DNA of 6,027 nt from Thermoplasmata archaeon (GTDB lineage Archaea; Thermoplasmatota; Thermoplasmata; SG8-5; JAGLSY01). This document shows, piece by piece, positions 1 to 5,801 of the stretch. Location of the stretch: the NCBI GenBank assembly GCA_023137005.1, contig JAGLQE010000009.1:1-6027 (forward strand). Reading direction: 5' to 3'. Both the position numbers and the translations under genes were made by a program. The notes under the pieces are model-generated. The model searched no databases. It saw nothing but the letters and a program-made list of their open reading frames with translations, and was not told the origin of the DNA. How positions within the stretch are numbered: the first letter of the stretch is position 1; every line of letters starts with the position of its first letter.

Positions 1-716
1 TCTATCTCTTTAGGCAAAGGCCCGGAATTTCCAGACACTCTTATAGGAAAAGTCCTGATAACCATAATCACATTTTCCACAACCAATGGGCTAATACCCA
101 CCTCACTTAAAAAGCAAGATGCAGTTGTGTCTCTGCTGGTTGTGAAAGGGTAGTATTGCGAATGATAGAGTGATAGGCCATATCCCTGAGTACCTTCAAT
201 AACTATATTATCTTTGTGATGATAATGTCGCATTATATCTTTAGAAACCGTTGTTAGATATTTTTTTAATTCGGGGATGTCTCTAGCAAATTTCAAATTA
301 CCTCTTCGAAGTGCCCGTGAAGCAACTGTTGAACCAACGCCGGTGCATGTAGATCCTATCTTTTCATTTAATGAATCCTGAATTTCATTCTTAATTTGCT
401 CGTCTTCAATAATTGCTGCATTTTTATCAATTTTAATTCGATTCTCATCTAAGCCAAAAGTTTTTATTTCTTCCAACAATAATCTTAAGTTGATTAAGCA
501 ACCAGCAGAGATATATAATTTCGATTTTGGATTAACAACACCTGCGGGAATTTGTTGTAAAACAACTTGTTCATTATCAATAGTCACAGTATGTCCCGAA
601 TTTGGCCCACCACATCTAACAGCAACCGTGTAATCATGATTTTTACATAAATGAGAAGTTATTTTGCCTTTTCCCTCGCTACCGAATTGTCCACCAACAA
701 CAACTGTGACCGTCAT
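1..716 (-). CDS. Adenylosuccinate-synthetase-like protein (PurA/PurZ superfamily), catalytic Asp replaced by Ser; 3' end missing
   Basis: I translated the minus strand from the ATG at 716-714; 238 codons are visible and the frame runs off the window. PurA joins aspartate to IMP using GTP; the PurZ branch joins aspartate to dGMP. Visible PurA-family motifs are GGQFGSEGKGK (residues 8-18), GGPNSGHT (36-43, with the catalytic His at 42), IPAG (56-59), STCTGVGS (122-129), EGTQG (174-178) and YPFTTSRDTTAS (189-200). This order and spacing are diagnostic of the superfamily. E. coli PurA has GDEGKGK and its Asp13 is the general base; here residue 13 is Ser (codon AGC, 680-678). Phage PurZ also has Ser at this place (FGSTGKG). 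The spacing is compact, as in archaeal PurA of about 340 residues. The start lies one base after the stop of the upstream nuclease gene (TGATATG), so translation is probably coupled; the GGTTGAT before it is only a weak ribosome site. The superfamily is certain. The reaction is not: it may be PurZ-like, or another ATP- or GTP-dependent ligase. Confidence 0.9.
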   Translation of the reverse strand, partial: MTVTVVVGGQFGSEGKGKITSHLCKNHDYTVAVRCGGPNSGHTVTIDNEQVVLQQIPAGVVNPKSKLYISAGCLINLRLLLEEIKTFGLDENRIKIDKNAAIIEDEQIKNEIQDSLNEKIGSTCTGVGSTVASRALRRGNLKFARDIPELKKYLTTVSKDIMRHYHHKDNIVIEGTQGYGLSLYHSQYYPFTTSRDTTASCFLSEVGISPLVVENVIMVIRTFPIRVSGNSGPLPKEI

Positions 717-717
717 A

Positions 718-2328
718 TCAACCCAGAGTTGTATCCTTATCGATATTATTAATCTTTGGTATGATTAAATAACCTTCATCTAAATTTCCAAGAGGTTCGT
801 ACATTCCAGCCAGATAGAAATATCCAACTAAGGCTGATGTTAAAGCATCAATTTCATCATGTGTTACCTTCTCCTTTTCAGAGAAAGGCACTATTCCCAT
901 ATTCATCAAATCAACTTTCAATTCATCTAAATCAATCTTCTTACGAGGAAATCCCAATATATCTTGAGCTGCTCCAGGATAACTCTCAATTACCTCATAA
1001 CCTTTTTCTCTAAAGGTATTTGCCAATTTCATTCCCCTTAAGGTTAATTTCTGCATACTTTGAATTAAACAAGGATAAACATTTACTCCTCTCTTTTTCA
1101 GGGTTCTTTCACATTCCCGCGTGATGCCGAGTTTTCTACATTCACAGTTATCATCAGTGCAATCTCTTCCTTTTGGTATGCTCAAAGGTGAGTCAATAGA
1201 GATTAGTTCAGGAGATGCTCCAATAGTTTTTGATATTATGTCATCATCAGTTACTTCCAAAGAAAGATAAGCCTTTTTCCCGTCAAGTATAGCAACCCCC
1301 GTCGCTCTTTTTTCAGATCCTGTGAGATCTATTCCAACACATAGCGGTTGGGATTCTTTTTCTTTTATTTTCTTTATTAATCCATTAATCTTTATTTTTG
1401 TAGTCTTTATTTTCTTTCTATTGACTTTAACCAATTCTTTATCATTTTCAAAGATTCTTATCAATCGTTTTGATTCCTTTATTGATATTTCCGGTATTAT
1501 ATAGTTAGAGTCCGGGATTGAATAATTAAATTCCTTCTCTATTAATCTTTGTTGGCCAACATTATTATGCATATATGGTAGGATTTCTTGTTCCAATTTC
1601 ACTTTATAGCAGTAATTCATTAAAAATTCCAAATTCACTATATCGGAAATATTATATTGAACTAATCTCCTTAATGCATCTAAATCTCCCTTTAGGAACC
1701 AATTCCAAAGAATTGCCGCTTTTCGACCATCAATATCTTCTATTTCTTTTCCCCTTATAAGCCCAAGTTTTTTCTCTGTCTTTTTTAAGGGTCCTCCAAA
1801 GCCAATATTTCTAAGTAAAAATCGTAAATCAAGATGAATTGGTGGAATTTTGATATTTGGCATTTCTTTTTTTATGAAAGGGACATCAAATATCTTTCCA
1901 TTAAAAGTCACTATAATAGAATAATCTTCAATTATTTTTAACTGGTCAAAATTATTATCTTTGATAAATATTTTTATTTTTTTCCCATCATACCCTCCTA
2001 TCAAAGTGATTACATCATAATATTGAGAAAGGCCAGTTGTTTCAATATCTAAAAATAATGTTTTATCTTTAAATTCATTATATAATCGCCATTGATCTTT
2101 TGGAGGTAAGTTATTAGAAAAAAAAGTAATATCTTTCATATCTAATGCTTCGGTGGCTTTGGAAATATAATCATCAATAACTCTCCTTCTAGTTTTATCG
2201 CTACCAATTATTGATGATCTCTTCCTTAAATCATCCCATTCAACTATACCTTTTTCCCATAGATATCTTTCAGTTGTATATGCAATTCCAGGGATGAATG
2301 TGAATGTATTTTTAATCATATCTTTCAC
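718..2328 (-). CDS. Fusion of YprB-like DnaQ/RNase H-type exonuclease and DUF429 RNase H-fold nuclease domain
   Basis: This is a 536-residue predicted nuclease. Residues 8-40 (FIPGIAYTTERYLWEKGI, then WDDL) resemble the short helix-hairpin-helix-like lead of archaeal YprB-type proteins. Residues 88-240 form a DEDD-type 3'-5' exonuclease domain (RNase_H_2 family): DIETTGL (Asp94, Glu96), TFNGKIFDVPF (141-151, Asp148) and YNISD (225-229, Asp229). Residues 295-326 are a lysine-rich linker. Residues 329-520 match DUF429: GIDLTGSEKRATG (332-344, Asp334), SIDSPLS (377-383, Asp379), ESYPGAAQ (448-455) and HDEIDAL (490-496, Asp494). All expected acidic residues are present in both domains, so neither looks inactive. 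The start could be GTG at 2328 or ATG at 2319; the ATG has a GTGA ribosome-site-like motif five bases upstream and the nuclease domains are unaffected by the choice. It is the first gene of a pair with the PurA-like gene. DUF429 has no settled function that I know of. Confidence 0.88.
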   Translation of the reverse strand: MKDMIKNTFTFIPGIAYTTERYLWEKGIVEWDDLRKRSSIIGSDKTRRRVIDDYISKATEALDMKDITFFSNNLPPKDQWRLYNEFKDKTLFLDIETTGLSQYYDVITLIGGYDGKKIKIFIKDNNFDQLKIIEDYSIIVTFNGKIFDVPFIKKEMPNIKIPPIHLDLRFLLRNIGFGGPLKKTEKKLGLIRGKEIEDIDGRKAAILWNWFLKGDLDALRRLVQYNISDIVNLEFLMNYCYKVKLEQEILPYMHNNVGQQRLIEKEFNYSIPDSNYIIPEISIKESKRLIRIFENDKELVKVNRKKIKTTKIKINGLIKKIKEKESQPLCVGIDLTGSEKRATGVAILDGKKAYLSLEVTDDDIISKTIGASPELISIDSPLSIPKGRDCTDDNCECRKLGITRECERTLKKRGVNVYPCLIQSMQKLTLRGMKLANTFREKGYEVIESYPGAAQDILGFPRKKIDLDELKVDLMNMGIVPFSEKEKVTHDEIDALTSALVGYFYLAGMYEPLGNLDEGYLIIPKINNIDKDTTLG

Positions 2329-2354
2329 TATGTCAGGAGTTAATGTAGAACTTG

Positions 2355-2360
2355 TTTAAA
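2355..2360 (-). promoter_or_regulatory. Possible TATA box for the nuclease/PurA-like pair
   Basis: The minus strand reads AATTTAAAC here. The box centre lies 29 bases before the GTG at 2328 and 38 before the ATG at 2319. With the archaeal TATA-to-start distance of about 26, transcription would begin near 2331, giving a very short leader that still contains the GTGA motif before the ATG. In an AT-rich gap such a box could occur by chance. Confidence 0.35.
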
Positions 2361-2410
2361 TTAATCTCCCTCAATCCACCTCAGTCGTCTATCAATTCAT
2401 TAAAGCTCCC

Positions 2411-2442
2411 CCCGCTCCGAGCAGGCGGGCTGGCAAAGCCAG
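2411..2442. repeat. GC-rich double hairpin element
   Basis: Two adjacent inverted repeats sit in the 134-base gap between two minus-strand genes. The first is CCCGC (2411-2415) with GCGGG (2425-2429) around a 9-base loop. The second is CTGGC (2430-2434) with GCCAG (2438-2442) around an AAA loop. The stretch is far more GC-rich than its flanks. No T-run follows on the minus strand, so it is not a classical terminator. It could be a small dispersed palindromic element, a structured leader part, or a transcription-attenuating structure for the downstream nuclease gene. Copies elsewhere in the genome cannot be seen from here. Confidence 0.45.
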
Positions 2443-2462
2443 GAGGAAATATGATATAATTA

Positions 2463-3215
2463 TTATTTAAAGGGGAATCGCTTGCGATAAATCTCCTTAT
2501 TTCCGTAAGTATCTTCAAAAGAAAATTCAAGTGATATTTGAACACATTTGGAGTTATCTTTAGAGTTCCCAGCATAAAATTCTCTAAGCTGGCCACTTTG
2601 CAGTGCTTCAATTTGAATCGGTGTTATTTTATCATTCTCATCAGTATGGTAAATACAATTACCAATGATATTTAGAGCTGGACCATTCCCTACATTTTTA
2701 AACCAAATCTTGTATTTGTCCCAAATTACCCAGTGGTTGAATTTATTTGCCCCTGAAGAAAATACTGGCTTCTTTTCTGCAGTTTTATGATGAGTTAATT
2801 GTTTTTCAACTTCTGTTAGATAACTCTTTGTTCTTTCCAATTCATCTTCAATTAATGTAAGTTTTAAACTTGTTTCAGCGAGCTCATTTTCAGTTTCATT
2901 TAATTTCCTTTTTGTAGTGGTATTCTCTTTAACCAAGGCATTGAATTCTGTTACAAGATTGTTATATTTTTTTAACAATATTTTCCTTTTTTTATTAATG
3001 GTGATTATTACAAACCAGACTGAGCCAATAAGAATGATCAATGCCAAGCCTATTAAAATATATGTTGGATAGTCTGTTGAAAATATTTCTATTACAAATG
3101 ATATAACAATCATTGCACCAGCTAGGAATCCCCAAATGCGCTTTGGAAAGCCTTTGATTCCTGTTGGAAGTTTATCTGCTTTTATATACCTCTTTGGCTT
3201 GAATTCAGCATCCAT
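2463..3215 (-). CDS. Two-TM membrane protein with coiled coil and C-terminal soluble domain, function unknown
   Basis: The protein has 250 residues from the ATG at 3215. A basic N-terminus (residues 1-26) is followed by two hydrophobic spans (27-45 and 50-73). A highly charged heptad-like coiled coil follows at 76-143 (for example ENELAETSLKLTLIEDELE), then a predicted mainly beta domain at 155-250 containing WFKNVGNGPALNI, a pattern seen in Ig-like or beta-sandwich modules of membrane proteins. The frame stays open upstream to 3320, but that extension runs through G-runs and looks non-coding. The ATG has GAGGAG 12 bases and GGAAG 4 bases upstream, and a TATA-like box lies 46-51 bases before it. 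Codon use is AT-rich like that of the nuclease and PurA-like genes on the same strand. I do not recognise a named family. It could be a membrane-anchored partner or effector of that pair, but nothing shows this beyond position and composition. Confidence 0.75.
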   Translation of the reverse strand: MDAEFKPKRYIKADKLPTGIKGFPKRIWGFLAGAMIVISFVIEIFSTDYPTYILIGLALIILIGSVWFVIITINKKRKILLKKYNNLVTEFNALVKENTTTKRKLNETENELAETSLKLTLIEDELERTKSYLTEVEKQLTHHKTAEKKPVFSSGANKFNHWVIWDKYKIWFKNVGNGPALNIIGNCIYHTDENDKITPIQIEALQSGQLREFYAGNSKDNSKCVQISLEFSFEDTYGNKEIYRKRFPFK

Positions 3216-3260
3216 ACTTCTTCCACACTCCTCTCTCACCCCCCAATCCCCTTCCCAGCA

Positions 3261-3266
3261 TTTAAG
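3261..3266 (-). promoter_or_regulatory. Possible TATA box for the coiled-coil membrane protein
   Basis: The minus strand reads ACTTAAATG here. A start about 26 bases downstream, near 3237, would leave a leader of roughly 22 bases before the ATG at 3215, containing the GAGGAG and GGAAG motifs. A start there also argues against the longer open frame reaching 3320. Confidence 0.3.
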
Positions 3267-3330
3267 TTGTGTGGTGGGTTGCACTTTGTGGTATGCGAGA
3301 AAGTGGTAAACCCCCCCCAACCAAAATATC

Positions 3331-3336
3331 TATATT
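3331..3336 (+). promoter_or_regulatory. Possible TATA box for the four-TM/winged-helix operon
   Basis: TATATT occurs here in an A/T-rich stretch after an 8-base C run (3311-3318). Transcription would start near 3360 and give a leader of about 40 bases that includes the strong ribosome site at 3389-3395. A second candidate, CATATACT near 3376-3383, is too close to the start codon to leave room for that ribosome site. Confidence 0.35.
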
Positions 3337-3388
3337 ACGTAACATAGTTTCATGCCTACTTATGTGCAGAACGTCCATATACTATTGT

Positions 3389-3395
3389 AGGTGAT
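3389..3395 (+). promoter_or_regulatory. Ribosome binding site that fixes the start at 3401
   Basis: AGGTGAT is a full match to the archaeal 16S 3'-end complement and lies five bases before ATG 3401. A TTG at 3395 in the same frame overlaps this site, so it cannot be the start. Confidence 0.75.
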
Positions 3396-3400
3396 TGAAA

Positions 3401-4051
3401 ATGACAAATAAATCAAACAATAAGATCTACAATAGGATCGAGAGCGAGATTCGAGCCCTCTTCGGGGTCACGGTGATAAACCTGGTAATGGCCGCCCTGT
3501 TAATGGGGATCGGGATCAGCATAGCGATTACCCAGATAACCCAAGCACTGGATGGGGGCAATTGGCTCATCATCCCCTTTGCCGCAATCCTCGGCCTGGT
3601 ATGCGCGGGTGTGGGAATATGGTGGATAATATCCACGGTAAGTGTTCTGGAAAGCGTCAGCAATATCCAGGACCAGTTCAGTTCCCTAGGGCCCAGAAAG
3701 AGCGTCACGGAGATAGACTTAACACAGTCCATTGTCCAGCTATTGGCCACATACCGGCTGAACAAGCCGAAGATCAAGCAGATGATGAAAGTGAGTTATT
3801 GGGCAGGAATACTCTTCGCCTTCGGCGGGATGCTGCAAGGGTTCGCGTTCTTCATCCAGTACCTCGACGGGATGGATGGATTGGAGCTGTTAACCGGGAT
3901 CGTTGGCCTGAGTGTCATATTATCCATGTCGGTCGTCTTTTTCCTCGTGCACAGGAAATACCAGTCCTATTCCAGGGTCTATGATAGGAGAATTTCAAAG
4001 AATAAAGAATCCGAGAACACCCTGAAAGAAAGCATGGGAGGCCTTGAATGA
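3401..4051 (+). CDS. Four-TM integral membrane protein, function unknown
   Basis: The protein has 216 residues. Two hydrophobic hairpins are visible: spans at about 23-46 and 57-80, then about 132-155 and 163-183. A hydrophilic segment of some 50 residues between the second and third spans (81-130) ends in a basic patch (KPKIKQMMK). The N-terminal 20 residues and the tail from 184 are charged, which suggests both ends are cytoplasmic. The last codons overlap the start of the winged-helix gene (ATGA at 4048-4051), so the two are almost certainly co-transcribed and co-translated. That pairing suggests a membrane protein acting with, or controlled by, its own DNA-binding partner. Base composition is that of the GC-richer right side of the window. 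I do not recognise the family. Confidence 0.85.
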   Translation: MTNKSNNKIYNRIESEIRALFGVTVINLVMAALLMGIGISIAITQITQALDGGNWLIIPFAAILGLVCAGVGIWWIISTVSVLESVSNIQDQFSSLGPRKSVTEIDLTQSIVQLLATYRLNKPKIKQMMKVSYWAGILFAFGGMLQGFAFFIQYLDGMDGLELLTGIVGLSVILSMSVVFFLVHRKYQSYSRVYDRRISKNKESENTLKESMGGLE

Positions 4052-4320
4052 AAGGGCGCAGGACCCAGTACGAGATATACTGGGAGATCCTGGTATTCTG
4101 CAGGGAGCCGAGAACCTTCACGAGCATCATCAACAGGTGCGATCTAAACTCTAAAAAAGGTCAGGAATACCTGACCTTTCTTAGAAAAAAGCAGTATCTG
4201 GACATTGAGGAAGAGAAGCACAAGACCTACACGACTAACCAGAGTGGCAGGGATTATATCGCGATATTCAATGATCTTTACCTCAACCTCTTTGATGAGA
4301 GGCCGGGGTTCAAGTTATGA
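4048..4320 (+). CDS. Small winged-helix DNA-binding regulator (HTH_45-like)
   Basis: The protein has 90 residues and is made almost entirely of one winged helix-turn-helix. Helix 1 is at about 6-20 (QYEIYWEILVFCRE), helix 2 at 23-31 (TFTSIINRC), the recognition helix at 35-48 (SKKGQEYLTFLRKK), and the wing at 50-62 ends in the YTTNQSGRDY turn (61-70). A final amphipathic helix at 70-83 is typical of dimerising archaeal HTH_45-type proteins. The ATG overlaps the stop of the four-TM gene and is preceded by GGGAGG (4036-4041) at a six-base spacing. Its targets cannot be read from the sequence. Autoregulation of this operon is a reasonable guess for such pairs. The fold is well supported; the family name is from pattern recognition only. 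Confidence 0.82.
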   Translation: MKGRRTQYEIYWEILVFCREPRTFTSIINRCDLNSKKGQEYLTFLRKKQYLDIEEEKHKTYTTNQSGRDYIAIFNDLYLNLFDERPGFKL

Positions 4321-4349
4321 TGCCTCACCCAGCTTGACAAACTAATGTC

Positions 4350-4613
4350 TCAAGCCTTATCCACCCACTTATCCTTGTTCTTGAGGCCGACGACCATGTA
4401 GATGACCCCGATGATCAGGAAGCCTATGAAGAATGTGTTGATCGCGGCCGTGAAAACGATGCCCAGTCCGATCATTGAGATCCCCAGTGTGTACAGGGCC
4501 TTGTAATCTGTTTCTTTTTCCATGCCCTGATCTTTTCTATGCCGCATGGCCAGTATCGCTCCCAGAACAAGGGTAAGGATCAATCCGATTATTATCGCGA
4601 TCATTATTTCCAT
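4350..4613 (-). CDS. Small three-TM membrane protein, function unknown
   Basis: The protein has 87 residues. Hydrophobic spans lie at about 3-22, 39-57 and 59-76. A charged loop (24-37, RHRKDQGMEKETD) lies between the first and second, and a lysine-rich tail (KNKDKWVDK) follows the third. The ATG at 4613 is preceded by AAGGTGA on the minus strand (4624-4618) four bases away, a good archaeal ribosome site, and by a TATA box near 4658-4668. It converges on the winged-helix gene with only 29 bases between the stops. A small archaeal membrane protein of this kind has no known role that I can name. Coding is supported by the ribosome site, the promoter and the alternation of hydrophobic and charged segments. 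Confidence 0.78.
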   Translation of the reverse strand: MEIMIAIIIGLILTLVLGAILAMRHRKDQGMEKETDYKALYTLGISMIGLGIVFTAAINTFFIGFLIIGVIYMVVGLKNKDKWVDKA

Positions 4614-4657
4614 TCATTCACCTTCTATTTCTTATAATTAGAATACCGTGTTCGGAG

Positions 4658-4668
4658 TATATAATATA
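4658..4668 (-). promoter_or_regulatory. TATA box for the small three-TM protein
   Basis: The minus strand reads TATATTATATA. Transcription would start near 4636 and give a leader of roughly 23 bases holding the AAGGTGA ribosome site. The rest of the 4614-4724 gap holds no other signal that I can support. Confidence 0.5.
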
Positions 4669-4724
4669 ACTGGAAAGTTATGACCATTTTGTATCTGTTT
4701 AGGCGTGAGGGACCTCATCCCGTC

Positions 4725-5372
4725 CTATTCGCCTGCCAGCTTCCATTTCTCCTCTTCCAGCCTATCCTTCTCGGCCTCATCTTCCTTTCCCTGTGCCTTC
4801 AATGCCGTGGCCCTGGAACTATAGGCCCTGACAAGCCCCTGCCAGTTCTCGATCGGCAATAGGATGTCAATGGCTTTTGTAGATGAGATGATGGTCTCGT
4901 CCGGGCCGCCATCCACTATTCCCGCATTCACTAAGTCGGCTCTCAATATCCAGTACCATCCCTCACCCTGCTTGTGGTCGAACGAGTCTCCTTTCTGGAA
5001 TAGGAGCTTGGCCTCCTCCACCTGCTCCAATCCGAGGTCGATCTTCCCGGTCACGAAATTGGTCGCACAGGCGTCCATCAGGTTCCTGGCCAGAGTTAGT
5101 CCGTCACCGGAATCTTTGGCTGCCTGCAGACCGCGCTCGCTGGTCTCCATAGCATAGGGCAAACGGCCTATCTGTCTGAAAATATTAGCCTGGCGCATGA
5201 GGCAGTAAGCCAGTACCCGGTTGTACTCGTTCTTTGGAACTGTATTTCCCATGTCATGGAGCTCGGCCTCGGCATCCTGGTAGACCTTGAGGGCCCCTTC
5301 CAGGTCATCTTTGCACTCCAGGTCCATCAATGCATTCTCTATCTCTTCTTCCAGGGTCTTGATATCCTTCAT
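4725..5372 (-). CDS. Tetratricopeptide-repeat (TPR) protein
   Basis: The protein has 215 residues, is all helical and has no signal peptide or TM span, so it is probably a cytoplasmic scaffold. TPR-like helix pairs are visible at about 7-41 (LEEEIENALMDLE, then ALKVYQDAEAEL), 52-86 (ANIFRQIGRLPYAMETSERGL), 94-128 (ACATNFVTGKIDLGLEQVEEA), a looser one at 138-172, and 181-212 (AYSSRATALKAQGKEDEAEK). The canonical small residue followed by a bulky one at the helix turn recurs. The frame is open up to 5471, but the ATG at 5372 is preferred: a TATAAA box lies 23-28 bases before it, giving a leaderless transcript, and the upstream extension overlaps the promoter of the divergent two-CW gene. The partner bound by the repeats is unknown. 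A truncated copy of this gene's start is found at 5802-5831. Confidence 0.85.
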   Translation of the reverse strand: MKDIKTLEEEIENALMDLECKDDLEGALKVYQDAEAELHDMGNTVPKNEYNRVLAYCLMRQANIFRQIGRLPYAMETSERGLQAAKDSGDGLTLARNLMDACATNFVTGKIDLGLEQVEEAKLLFQKGDSFDHKQGEGWYWILRADLVNAGIVDGGPDETIISSTKAIDILLPIENWQGLVRAYSSRATALKAQGKEDEAEKDRLEEEKWKLAGE

Positions 5373-5379
5373 AGAAACT
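5350..5379 (-). repeat. Direct repeat, copy A (start of the TPR gene)
   Basis: This 30-base stretch contains the start codon, the first seven or so codons and the bases just upstream of the TPR gene. It matches 5802-5831 at 27 of 30 positions without gaps, including a run of 15 identical bases. The two copies lie in the same orientation and bracket the two-CW gene. Confidence 0.75.
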
Positions 5380-5394
5380 CTATTCGCAAGCTGG

Positions 5395-5400
5395 TTTATA
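5395..5400 (-). promoter_or_regulatory. TATA box for the TPR gene, leaderless type
   Basis: The minus strand reads CTATAAACC. The box occupies about -28 to -23 relative to the A of the ATG at 5372, so transcription would start at or next to the start codon. No ribosome site precedes that ATG, which agrees with leaderless translation. Confidence 0.55.
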
Positions 5401-5456
5401 GCTTTTGCTAGACCGTATTTCTGTGCAAGAATATGCACCCCCACAGCCGAATATGA

Positions 5457-5464
5457 TTTATATG
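5457..5464 (+). promoter_or_regulatory. TATA box for the two-CW gene, leaderless type
   Basis: TTTATATG lies at -31 to -24 relative to the A of the ATG at 5488. This is the archaeal distance for transcription starting at the start codon, and there is no ribosome site between. The box reads CATATAAA on the other strand and so could in principle also work towards the TPR gene, but the box at 5395-5400 is better placed for that. Confidence 0.55.
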
Positions 5465-5487
5465 TTAACAATCGTTACCCTGCGTAT

Positions 5488-5793
5488 ATGGCTAAACAGA
5501 ATTGTTGGGAATTCAAGGAATGCGGCAGAGAGTTCAATGGAGGAAGAAGTGATGAACTGGGTGTGTGCCCAGCATATCATGCCTACCAGGTGAATAAGAT
5601 CCATGGAGGCAAACATGCTGGACGTTGTTGCTGGGCGGTAACCGGTACGATATGCGGAGGCAAGGTTCAGGGAATATATGCCCTCAAATCCCATAACTGC
5701 GAGAAATGTGATTTTTACCTGCTTGTTCTTGAAGAAGAAGGAGAGAATATTGTTTCAGCTCACAAGATCATTCATCTTATGAACACAAATTGA
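5488..5793 (+). CDS. Two-CW domain-containing protein
   Basis: The protein has 101 residues and its only domain carries two Cys-Trp motifs: NCWEFKECG (5-13) and GRCCWAVTGTICGGK (45-59). These are followed by the conserved KVQGIYALK (59-67), NCEKCDFY (70-77) and LEEEG (81-85). Eight cysteines (6, 12, 27, 47, 48, 56, 71, 74) suggest bound metal, possibly zinc or an iron-sulphur centre; which one is not known. This pattern closely follows the two-CW family found as stand-alone proteins and as sensor modules in bacteria and archaea, where it has no settled function. The ATG at 5488 is chosen because the family begins with this motif and the TATA box is at a leaderless distance; the open frame upstream is the antisense of the TPR gene. 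It is divergent from the TPR gene, and the 115 bases between them hold both promoters. Confidence 0.88.
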   Translation: MAKQNCWEFKECGREFNGGRSDELGVCPAYHAYQVNKIHGGKHAGRCCWAVTGTICGGKVQGIYALKSHNCEKCDFYLLVLEEEGENIVSAHKIIHLMNTN

Positions 5794-5801
5794 GGGCTCC
5801 C

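Noticed and set aside
2411..2442. Rho-independent-type terminator
   Set aside because: No T-run follows the hairpins on the minus strand, and archaeal termination mainly relies on T-runs.
2381..2611. Open frame of 76 codons on the minus strand overlapping the end of the coiled-coil gene
   Set aside because: It runs through the GC-rich hairpins and ends in a repetitive PPARSGGS-type peptide; it has no ribosome site and overlaps a better supported gene.
3239..3256. Possible G-quadruplex on the minus strand (runs of 3, 4 and 6 G)
   Set aside because: Only three separated G-tracts are close together, so a standard four-tract quadruplex is not clearly formed.
3216..3320. N-terminal extension of the coiled-coil membrane protein to 3320
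   Set aside because: The extension is encoded by G-runs and low-complexity DNA, has an unlikely residue mix, and would overlap the better-placed TATA-like box and ribosome site for the ATG at 3215.
3562..3984. Open frame of 140 codons on the plus strand within the four-TM gene
   Set aside because: It is rich in His, Arg, Gly and Pro with no domain pattern; it is an off-frame shadow of a gene that has a perfect ribosome site and clear TM spans.
5373..5471. N-terminal extension of the TPR protein to 5471
   Set aside because: It covers the promoter of the divergent two-CW gene, has no ribosome site or well-placed TATA box of its own, and adds no TPR-like helix; the ATG at 5372 has a leaderless promoter.
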